Shown in pieces: positions 16,390-21,753 of a stretch of DNA of 21,753 nt. The stretch covers positions 1 to 21,753 of the forward strand of contig CAMNBY010000316.1 of assembly GCA_946533615.1 (NCBI GenBank), written 5' to 3'. A model generated the notes under the pieces. That model was not told where the DNA came from. It did not search any database and worked only from the letters and a program-made list of their open reading frames with translations. Made by a program: the position numbers and the translations under genes. This stretch comes from an uncultured Clostridia bacterium. GTDB taxonomy: Bacteria > Bacillota > Clostridia > Oscillospirales > Ruminococcaceae. Position 1 is the stretch's first letter, and each line of letters opens with the position of its first letter.

Positions 16390-16499
16390 GAAATGATGTT
16401 TTTGTGTTCCGTTCTTTTGTTTGCAATCAACATATTGCGCCTCTGCTGCGAGGAACATCTATATATAGTCAGAAGAGGATAGATCATATAAACGGACAA

Positions 16500-16530
16500 A
16501 ATGCGCCGCACAAAACGAGCACAGCGCATT
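16500..16530 (-). terminator. Hairpin between tpd and the DUF2318 gene, possible attenuator
   Basis: On the minus strand AATGCGC pairs with GCGCATT, and five inner pairs (three of them G/T wobbles) extend the stem to 12 with a 7-base loop. Only TTTTG and a few scattered T residues follow, so termination would be partial. It is in the largest gap inside the operon (192 bases). A leaky terminator or 3'-end stabiliser here would make FTR1 and Tpd more abundant than the downstream proteins. Confidence 0.5.
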
Positions 16531-16567
16531 CCGTATTATTTTGTCACAGTTAATGGCTTGGCTTGAA

Positions 16568-17218
16568 TTACTCGCCGATCGGAACGTAATCCCACTCGCC
16601 GGAAACGGTGAGAGCGCCGTTGCCGAAGATCTCGTCGAAGGTGCCTCCCGGGCCGGTCTCGTCATCGGTGTGAACGAGGTAGCCGTTATCCTCGGGGCTG
16701 TGGAAGGTAAGTGTGAGCTTGTATGTGCCTGCGTCCTTCAGAGCTACGTTAGCGCCGTAGTGAGGGCCGTCGGAAGCGCTCATGGTCATGAAGTTGCCCG
16801 AAGTTACCTCGTTGCCCTCTGCGTCGTCGATCTTGTAGTCAACGGTCATGTAGGGTACCCAGTCGCCCTTAGGAATGCCGACCTTGTTCTCGAGAGCGGA
16901 AACGTCAGCCTCGAGGTGAATGTCGAACTTGGAGATATCCTCGTTGCCGCCCGACATAGGAACAGCCTGGAAGTATACAGCGGAAACGTTAAGGAAGCCG
17001 CCGACCTCCTCGTCCTGGATTGAGTCGATCGGGATCTCGGTGAAGCCTGCCTCGTCTCCGGGAGCAGCAGCAGCATCGGAATTTACCTCAGCCTTTGTGT
17101 CCTCACCCTTGGTGGTTGTTGTTGTTGCAGCAGTTGAACTGTCGCTGTCGCCGCAGGCAGCCATGCTCATAGCCATCATAGCTGCCAGTGCGATACCTGT
17201 CAACTTTTTCTTTGTCAT
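16568..17218 (-). CDS. Tpd/P19-family iron-binding lipoprotein
   Basis: The 216-residue protein has a lipoprotein signal ending MAAC (Cys22), a Thr/Ala/Asp-rich linker (23-58) and a P19-type beta-sandwich domain. Residues that match the P19 metal site are visible: His101 and Glu103 (FDIHLEAD), Met144/Met146 and Asp150 (NFMTMSASD), His153, His173 (TFHSPED), with a further His at 183. In Campylobacter and uropathogenic E. coli the homologue binds copper and iron and feeds a neighbouring FTR1 permease. Here it follows the FTR1 gene by 66 bases with AGAGGAGGA as ribosome binding site. It is anchored outside the membrane rather than free in a periplasm, as expected for a Gram-positive cell. Confidence 0.93.
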   Translation of the reverse strand: MTKKKLTGIALAAMMAMSMAACGDSDSSTAATTTTTKGEDTKAEVNSDAAAAPGDEAGFTEIPIDSIQDEEVGGFLNVSAVYFQAVPMSGGNEDISKFDIHLEADVSALENKVGIPKGDWVPYMTVDYKIDDAEGNEVTSGNFMTMSASDGPHYGANVALKDAGTYKLTLTFHSPEDNGYLVHTDDETGPGGTFDEIFGNGALTVSGEWDYVPIGE

Positions 17219-17284
17219 GATTTTTCCTCCTCTATAGATTTAACAAAGTTTATATACTCAGCCGCAAGGCTGCATATAACGTGT

Positions 17285-18979
17285 TTACGCTTTTGCCTTT
17301 GCAGGCTTCTGCTTCTGTTTCTTTTCCTTCGGCTTTTTGGGCTTGGGCTTGAGCTCCTCCTCGAACTCCTCCTGAGTTTCGGTGAGGTAGTGGACGCCCT
17401 GCATCACGCCGACGATCTCGGGGATACCGCTCCAGCAGAAGGCCACATAGAGCAGGCCCTTGCCGTACTTGCCGATATAGAACTTGTGAACTCCCAGCCC
17501 TCCGAAGAGTATCGCAAGGATACCTGCCTCGGTCTTGTTATTGCGCTTCCACTTCTGCATAACGAAGATAGACACGGTAACGAAGATAAGGATCAGCTGC
17601 GGGACGAGCGTCTCGTAGCAGGGGAAGAGTCCGAGAACGTTTGTTACCTCGTTTATCGGTATCAGGTTCTGGAGCCACTCGGGCGAGGTGTAGCCGATGA
17701 CGTCGCCCTCGATCAGCTCCTTGATGCCCGAGCCGAGGAAGGAGATGCTCATTACGAACATCAGCACGCTTGTGGCAAGGAAGAAGGGTCTGATCGGCAG
17801 CTGCACTGAGAGGAACCTTATCGCCAGGAAGATGAACACCAGCACAACGCAGCCGACACCGAAGCCGCCCCAGACGTACTTGGTGTTGTCAGCCTCGGAA
17901 AGCAGCGGTTGGTAGAAGAGTATGACCTCTGCGCCCTCGCGGAACACTGCAAGGAAGGCTGTGAAGCCAAGTGTCATTACACTTCCCGTTTCTGCCGAGG
18001 TCTTGACCTGATCGCCGATGTACTTGTTCCAGACGTCGGCCTCGGCCTTCGAGATCATCCAGTTGGAAACATAGAAGAGCACCAGCACCGCGATGAGAGC
18101 GGTCACGCCCTCGATGATCTCCTGATCGGCGCTGTTCGCCAGCTTGAACAGGCTGAGCAGCCACGCGCACAAAAAGCTTGCGGCTATAGCCAGCACACAC
18201 CCGAGGTAAACGTACTTGAGCTTGTTCCTGTTGCCGTTCTTGACAAGGTAGGCGATTATCGCGCCCACAACGAGAATGGCTTCAAGACCCTCGCGGAGGA
18301 TAATGGCGAAGCAGGCGAGGAACGTAGCCTTGCCTCCGCTGCTGCCTCCCTTGACGGAGACTACGGGACCGCTGCTGCCCGAGCCCGACTTGGAGGTCGT
18401 GTCCTCGGTGTCAGTGCCTGCGGCTTCATCGGGATCCTCTCCTGCGAGGATAGCCGCCAGCCTTGTTTCGGCCTCGGCCTTGTCATCGTCCGTGTCGGAA
18501 GCGTCCATGTCAACGGAGCCTGTGAGCTTGCGGCCGTCAACTCTTACGAACATCATCAGGTCGGTAAGGACGTCCTCGAATTCCTCGACGGGCTTCTCTT
18601 TTTTGGCGGCCTTCTTTACGTCCGAGAATTGCAGCTCGACCTGGCTGACTCTTGAGCCCGAGATGTAAGCCATAACGTTGCGCTCGAAGCCCGTGGTCTC
18701 GTAGTAGCCGTAGTAGGCCTGATTGACGGCCTTGAAGGCTCCCGTTGCGTCGCCGTCGCGGTAAAGCTGTGCGGCAGCCGCAAAGACCAGATCCATGGCG
18801 TCCGCCACCTTCTCGTAGGTGTCGATCTCGCCACCCGCCGCAACATAGTCATCGGCGGTCTGATAATAATCGGTGCCTTCGGCATAGGCCTGCAGCGGCG
18901 TGAGCAGTGCGATAAGCACCGCAAACACAAGAGCTGCGGCAGCCGTGAGGCGCCTTTTTGAAGTGTTCATCGTTGACAT
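17285..18979 (-). CDS. FTR1-family iron permease fused to a C-terminal TM2 domain
   Basis: The 564-residue protein has a signal peptide (cleavage near AYA, residue 33), an extracytoplasmic helical domain (about 36-160), an acidic Ser/Gly linker (160-217), then the FTR1 membrane domain (about 219-475). Both iron-path motifs are present: REGLE (229-233) and REGAE (347-351). After FTR1 comes an added TM2 domain (about 482-533), recognisable from AGILAILFGGLGVHKFYIG and CWSGIPEIVGVMQGV. A Lys/Pro tail (541-564) with about half lysines ends the protein. FTR1 proteins carry iron across the membrane; the usual partner, Tpd/P19, is the next gene. The start has AGGAGA about 11 bases upstream, a rather long spacing. 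It is the first gene after the operator array. The TM2 fusion is unusual to my knowledge. Confidence 0.94.
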   Translation of the reverse strand: MSTMNTSKRRLTAAAALVFAVLIALLTPLQAYAEGTDYYQTADDYVAAGGEIDTYEKVADAMDLVFAAAAQLYRDGDATGAFKAVNQAYYGYYETTGFERNVMAYISGSRVSQVELQFSDVKKAAKKEKPVEEFEDVLTDLMMFVRVDGRKLTGSVDMDASDTDDDKAEAETRLAAILAGEDPDEAAGTDTEDTTSKSGSGSSGPVVSVKGGSSGGKATFLACFAIILREGLEAILVVGAIIAYLVKNGNRNKLKYVYLGCVLAIAASFLCAWLLSLFKLANSADQEIIEGVTALIAVLVLFYVSNWMISKAEADVWNKYIGDQVKTSAETGSVMTLGFTAFLAVFREGAEVILFYQPLLSEADNTKYVWGGFGVGCVVLVFIFLAIRFLSVQLPIRPFFLATSVLMFVMSISFLGSGIKELIEGDVIGYTSPEWLQNLIPINEVTNVLGLFPCYETLVPQLILIFVTVSIFVMQKWKRNNKTEAGILAILFGGLGVHKFYIGKYGKGLLYVAFCWSGIPEIVGVMQGVHYLTETQEEFEEELKPKPKKPKEKKQKQKPAKAKA

Positions 18980-19030
18980 TACACAAACGATCTCCTTTTG
19001 CGAAAATTGCCAATTTTTATGCGGCCGTTC

Positions 19031-19185
19031 GGTCAGCCGAAACTAACCGCAAACGCCGTAAATAGGTTAGTTTTTGCTAACCCCAAGCCTTAAAAAAGGG
19101 TTAGTTTTGACTAACCTTGCTGTCAAATATATGGTTAGTTACCGCTGACCCTCACTCTTAAAAGAGAGGTCAGCAACAGCTAACC
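19031..19185. repeat. Array of five evenly spaced 18-bp dyad operators (iron-box-like)
   Basis: Five copies of GGTYAG-N6-CTRACC lie at 19031-19048, 19065-19082, 19099-19116, 19133-19150 and 19168-19185. Start-to-start distances are 34, 34, 34 and 35. The 16-17-base spacers are unlike each other, so this is not a simple recent tandem copy. Copies two and three are perfect inverted repeats; the others have one T-to-C change in one half-site. GGTTAG/CTAACC is the half-site pair in the DtxR/IdeR iron box, but there the halves are one base apart rather than six. The array lies upstream of the FTR1 gene and, by the promoter call, in its transcribed leader. A metal-sensing repressor of DtxR type is the likely binder; none is encoded here. 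Confidence 0.85.
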
Positions 19186-19198
19186 TTGTCCATTGCAT

Positions 19199-19227
19199 AT
19201 TTTAGCACTAACTGCGGCGGTTGTCAA
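19199..19227 (-). promoter_or_regulatory. Proximal promoter (P1) of the iron operon
   Basis: A perfect TTGACA (19222-19227), a 17-base spacer and TAAAAT (19199-19204) are read on the minus strand. The start is expected near 19192, about 213 bases before the FTR1 start codon. All five operators of the array fall downstream of it, from about +8 to +162, so they could block early elongation as well as initiation. Confidence 0.75.
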
Positions 19228-19363
19228 GCAAAAAAAGCACCGCAAAGCTGATTTTTGTGAATTGATATAAAATAACCTCTGCAAGGCGCGTAATTTGTAT
19301 GAAAATTGAAGCTTTGGAATGTGAGTATTTTAGCTCTTTGCAACGATAATAGCCGCGATTTTC
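19228..19363. other. Non-coding stretch between the two operon promoters
   Basis: This AT-richer part of the gap between the FTR1 gene and asnB shows no convincing gene. The short open frame starting at 19306 on the plus strand has no ribosome binding site and crosses both the distal promoter and the asnB terminator. Transcripts from the distal promoter would cross this stretch; I see no strong terminator in it. Confidence 0.5.
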
Positions 19364-19381
19364 GGTTAGTTTCTGCTAACT
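19364..19381. promoter_or_regulatory. Sixth iron-box-like operator, at the distal promoter
   Basis: GGTTAG-TTTCTG-CTAACT is the same dyad as the array with one changed end base. It overlaps the expected transcription start (near 19378) of the distal promoter, a typical place for a repressor to block initiation. It is out of phase with the array, 196 bases from the nearest member. Confidence 0.78.
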
Positions 19382-19384
19382 CGT

Positions 19385-19413
19385 ATTATAGCACTCTTGC
19401 AGCTCTGTTGCAA
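19385..19413 (-). promoter_or_regulatory. Distal promoter (P2) of the iron operon
   Basis: TTGCAA (19408-19413), a 17-base spacer and a perfect TATAAT (19385-19390) are read on the minus strand. The -10 box is preceded by TGC, making it an extended -10. It points to the FTR1 gene and has its own operator at the start site, independent support that it is real. Confidence 0.68.
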
Positions 19414-19446
19414 GAGGCGGGAAAGGAATTTAATAAAAAGTTTACA

Positions 19447-19511
19447 AGAAACAAAAGGCAGTTCAGCCGCAGCATACAAAGCTCTTGCTCTGCCGCTGCG
19501 GTCGGACTGCC
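19447..19511 (-). terminator. Intrinsic terminator of asnB
   Basis: The arms at 19457-19473 and 19495-19511 pair over 17 positions with three mismatches in the middle (ends GGCAGT/ACTGCC and CCGCAGC/GCTGCGG), with a 21-base loop. On the minus strand the stem is followed by TTTTGTTTCT. It starts 28 bases after the asnB stop and separates asnB from the iron operon promoters. Confidence 0.8.
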
Positions 19512-19538
19512 ATATCATCATTATTTGCTTCCCGGTTT

Positions 19539-21392
19539 TTACCGAGCGGAGCGCTCGCCCTTGGGCGAACGGAAATAGACCTCGTACCACACAAGGAAGG
19601 TAAAGACCGTCCAGATCTTTCTGGAGTAGTCGTACTCGCCCGAGCGGTGAACGTCAAGCAGGCGCACGAGCTCGTCGGTGTTGAAGAACCTTGCTGCGTC
19701 CTCGGAGGTGAAGTATGACTTCACATAGTCGTAGTATTTGTCCTCCTTCAGCCAAACGCGGATAGGCACGGGAAAGCCGAGCTTTTTCTTGTTGGCTGTC
19801 TGAGGCGGGCAGGCCTTTAAGGCAGCAAGCCTCATCGCGTACTTGGTGTTCTCCTTGGTGACGCGGAATTTTGTGGGTATCTGCTCCGCAAGAGCCATTA
19901 CTTTTTTATCGAGGAACGGCACGCGGAGCTCGAGAGAATGTGCCATGCTCATCTTGTCAGCTTTGAGAAGTATATCGCCCGTCATCCAGAGGTGCAGGTC
20001 GAGATACTGCATCTGTGTGACCTCGTCACAGTCGGCGCAGCGGTCATAGTAGGGCTTTGTTATCGCCGAGGGCGCAGGCGCCGAGATCTTGATCGAAAGC
20101 ACCTGCTTGCGCTCCTTCTCGGTGAAGATATAAGCGTTGCCGATGAAGCGCTCCTGAAGATCCTGAGAGCCGCGGATAAGGAAGTTCACTCCGTGCTTCT
20201 TCGGAAGCTTCTGGGCTATCGCGCCCACACCGCGCCTGATGGGTCGGGGTATCTTGTTATAGGCCGCCATATCTGCGGGGTTGTGATAGATATTATAGCC
20301 GCCGAAGATCTCGTCGGCGCCTTCGCCGCTGAGCACGACCTTGACCTGCTTTGCGGCAAGGCGGCAGACGAAGAACAGCGCCACCGCAGCAGCATCTGCG
20401 AGCGGTTCGTCCATGTGGTACTGGATATCCGCGAAGTTGCCCCAGAACTCCTCGGGGCGAATGACCTCGGAGAAATTGTCCTTGCCGATATATTTCGAGA
20501 ACTCCTTGGCGTAGCCGATCTCGTTGTATTTCTCGTCCTCGCCGAAGCCGACGGTAAAGGTCTTGTCAACGTCTGCCTGAGCAGCAACAAAGCTTGAATC
20601 CACGCCGCTGGAGAGGAATGAGCCGACCTCTACATCGGCGATCTTGTGAGCCTCGACGGAATCCTTGAACACCTCTCCGATGCGCTCGACCCAGGTCTCA
20701 AGGTCGGGGCCTTCGTCGGGGGTGAACTTGATCTCCCAGTAGCGCTCGACGGTCAGCCTGCCGTCCTTATAGGTAAAGCAATGTGCAGGCGGAAGGCGGA
20801 AAACGTTCTTGAAAAACGTCTCCTCCGTGACGGAATACTGGAAGGAAAGGTAGTTTTCGAGCGCCTGCTCGTTCAGCTCTTTTTTGAACTCGGGGTGCTC
20901 GAGGAAGCTCTTGATCTCGCTGCCCCACATCAGGGTGCTGCCCATCTTTGCGTAATAGAGCGGCTTGATGCCAAAGAAGTCGCGGGCGCCGAAGAGCTCG
21001 TTCTTTTTCTTGTCATAGATCACAAAGCCGAACATTCCGCGCAGGCGGCTGAGCATATCCCTGCCCCACTCCTCATAGCCGTGGACAAGCACCTCGGTGT
21101 CGGTCTCGGTCGAGAAGGTGTGGCCTGCTTTTACAAGCTCCTCGCGGAGCTGGCGGTAATTGTAGATCTCGCCGTTAAAGGTGATGGCCACCGAACGATC
21201 CTCGTTGAACAGCGGCTGGCTGCCCCTGTCGCTGAGGTCGATGATAGACAGGCGCCTGAAGCCCATTGCCACGTTCTCGTCCACATATCGGCCGTCCGAG
21301 TCGGGGCCGCGGTGAACTATCCTGTCCATCATTGCGCCGATGACTTCATCAGCGTTCTGAATGTTATTTGTAAAGCCTACGATACCGCACAT
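19539..21392 (-). CDS. asnB: Asparagine synthase (glutamine-hydrolysing)
   Basis: The 617-residue cytoplasmic enzyme makes asparagine from aspartate, ATP and glutamine. The N-terminal class II glutaminase domain (about 1-210) starts MCGIVGF, with Cys2 as nucleophile after Met removal, and has RGPDSDG and NGEIYNY for glutamine binding. The synthetase domain (about 235-590) has the ATP pyrophosphatase loop SSGVDSS (261-267) and LSGEGADEIFGGY (354-366). GGAGG stands seven bases before the start. It has its own promoter and terminator, so it is a single-gene unit with no visible link to the iron operon. Homologues also act in cell-wall or peptide amidation, but the full-length match and lone context favour asparagine synthesis. 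Confidence 0.96.
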   Translation of the reverse strand: MCGIVGFTNNIQNADEVIGAMMDRIVHRGPDSDGRYVDENVAMGFRRLSIIDLSDRGSQPLFNEDRSVAITFNGEIYNYRQLREELVKAGHTFSTETDTEVLVHGYEEWGRDMLSRLRGMFGFVIYDKKKNELFGARDFFGIKPLYYAKMGSTLMWGSEIKSFLEHPEFKKELNEQALENYLSFQYSVTEETFFKNVFRLPPAHCFTYKDGRLTVERYWEIKFTPDEGPDLETWVERIGEVFKDSVEAHKIADVEVGSFLSSGVDSSFVAAQADVDKTFTVGFGEDEKYNEIGYAKEFSKYIGKDNFSEVIRPEEFWGNFADIQYHMDEPLADAAAVALFFVCRLAAKQVKVVLSGEGADEIFGGYNIYHNPADMAAYNKIPRPIRRGVGAIAQKLPKKHGVNFLIRGSQDLQERFIGNAYIFTEKERKQVLSIKISAPAPSAITKPYYDRCADCDEVTQMQYLDLHLWMTGDILLKADKMSMAHSLELRVPFLDKKVMALAEQIPTKFRVTKENTKYAMRLAALKACPPQTANKKKLGFPVPIRVWLKEDKYYDYVKSYFTSEDAARFFNTDELVRLLDVHRSGEYDYSRKIWTVFTFLVWYEVYFRSPKGERSAR

Positions 21393-21413
21393 ATTTTTCC
21401 TCCATGAAAATGC

Positions 21414-21429
21414 ACCGCTTTAAAGCGGT
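21414..21429. promoter_or_regulatory. 16-bp perfect palindrome in the asnB leader
   Basis: ACCGCTTTAAAGCGGT is self-complementary and lies between the asnB promoter (start near 21445) and the ribosome binding site. As DNA it could be a dimer-binding operator; as RNA it would have almost no loop and fold poorly. An operator is the better reading, but the binder is unknown. Confidence 0.5.
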
Positions 21430-21451
21430 AAGACACGTTGCTCCACTTATT

Positions 21452-21480
21452 ATTATACCGCAGGCGGCGGCTTTTTTCAA
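21452..21480 (-). promoter_or_regulatory. Promoter of asnB
   Basis: TTGAAA (21475-21480), a 17-base spacer and a perfect TATAAT (21452-21457) are read on the minus strand. The start is expected about 53 bases before the asnB start codon. Confidence 0.75.
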
Positions 21481-21564
21481 TAGCGAAGGATAAGAAATCT
21501 TTTAAAACCTTAGCTGATTTGTGGATAAAATAGACAATTAGGCGGCAAAGACGGGCCTCGGCTA

Positions 21565-21593
21565 TTGAATTATCGCGGCGAATGATGTATAAT
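21565..21593 (+). promoter_or_regulatory. Plus-strand promoter at the right edge
   Basis: TTGAAT (21565-21570), a 17-base spacer and a perfect TATAAT (21588-21593) read away from asnB. It would start a transcript near 21600 that runs out of the window through hairpin-rich sequence. Confidence 0.55.
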
Positions 21594-21599
21594 ACTATT

Positions 21600-21753
21600 G
21601 CTCCACCGATTAAACGTTGCCTGAAAAGACGCAGGCAAGATTTAGTTGGGGGAACAATAATACTTAAGGCAACACCGCACGACTATTGTGCGTCAGAAAC
21701 GCAGTCAGATTTTTCGTCAGAGTGACTAAAAACGACGCAGGCTTACTTTCGTA
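21600..21753 (+). other. Hairpin-rich non-coding stretch downstream of the edge promoter
   Basis: No gene is visible. TTGCCTG/CAGGCAA (21617-21623 with 21632-21638) is a 7-bp stem. CGCAC/GTGCG (21676-21680 with 21688-21692) and TGCGT/ACGCA (21689-21693 with 21699-21703) share bases and so exclude each other. An imperfect dyad around TTTTTCGTC/GACTAAAAA follows (about 21704-21735). It may be the leader of a gene beyond the edge, a small RNA, or the end of an insertion sequence or small inverted-repeat element. The sequence shown cannot decide between them. Confidence 0.35.

Noticed and set aside
16460..16490. Promoter before the DUF2318 gene, from the TATATATA run
   Set aside because: No acceptable -35 box stands 16-18 bases upstream on the minus strand, and AT-rich runs give such matches by chance.
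17263..17280. Small hairpin (CAGCC/GGCTG) between the FTR1 and tpd genes as a terminator
   Set aside because: The stem is only five pairs with no T tract, and the next gene follows with a strong ribosome binding site.
19098..19126. Promoter within the operator array, from a perfect TTGACA at 19121-19126 (minus strand)
   Set aside because: At 16-18 bases spacing the -10 candidates are CTAACC, TAACCC or AACCCT, all poor. The TTGACA-17-TAAAAT promoter at 19199-19227 is much better.
19031..19185. CRISPR array, because of the regular repeats and spacers
   Set aside because: The repeats are only 18 bases with variable centres, the spacers are 16-17 bases, and no cas gene is near. Dyad operators upstream of an iron permease fit better.
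19306..19578. Small plus-strand open frame (90 residues) in the control region
   Set aside because: It has no ribosome binding site, overlaps the distal promoter, its operator and the asnB terminator, and runs into asnB on the other strand.

Overview
The window looks like a chromosomal piece of a GC-rich, Gram-positive anaerobe of the Clostridia, most likely a Ruminococcus-type gut organism. This is inferred from strong GGAGG ribosome binding sites, sigma-A promoters with 17-bp spacers, lipoprotein signals, pilin-like repeat proteins and a secreted glycosidase. I cannot confirm the genus without a database search. Nearly everything is on the minus strand, so the regions are described below in transcription order from high to low coordinates.

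Region 1 (about 19447-21753): asnB, a class II glutamine-dependent asparagine synthetase, with its own promoter (TTGAAA-17-TATAAT) and a long hairpin terminator. Beyond it, the right edge carries a plus-strand promoter and a hairpin-rich stretch with no visible gene.

Region 2 (about 18980-19446): a control region with two tandem minus-strand promoters and six 18-bp dyads of the form GGTYAG-N6-CTRACC. Five of them are evenly spaced every 34-35 bp downstream of the nearer promoter. The half-site equals that of DtxR/IdeR iron boxes, but the spacing differs.

Region 3 (4767-18979): one very long, tightly packed apparent operon of 15 genes. It starts with a complete P19-type ferrous-iron uptake set in the order FTR1 permease, Tpd/P19 lipoprotein, DUF2318 Fe-S membrane protein, two FtsX-like permeases and an ATPase. 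It continues with an FMN-binding lipoprotein, an unknown membrane-anchored protein, and a three-subunit fumarate reductase with a di-heme cytochrome b. It ends with an exported transglutaminase-like protein, a DUF4418 membrane protein, and a second permease/ATPase pair. Several genes overlap by ATGA or TGATG. The parts suggest iron import coupled to flavin/quinone electron transfer. In Campylobacter the equivalent locus ends in thioredoxin-like proteins; here a flavin and fumarate-reductase module occupies that place.

Region 4 (1132-4766): an AraC-family regulator with its own promoter, followed by a large secreted, membrane-anchored GH59 protein that resembles animal galactocerebrosidase across the catalytic barrel and lectin-like domain. 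An inverted repeat around the GH59 promoter can act as an araC terminator or as a trap for the GH59 ribosome binding site.

Region 5 (1-1131): the 3' part of a plus-strand gene for a repeat protein with pilin-like units, convergent with the GH59 gene and separated from it by a perfect bidirectional terminator.
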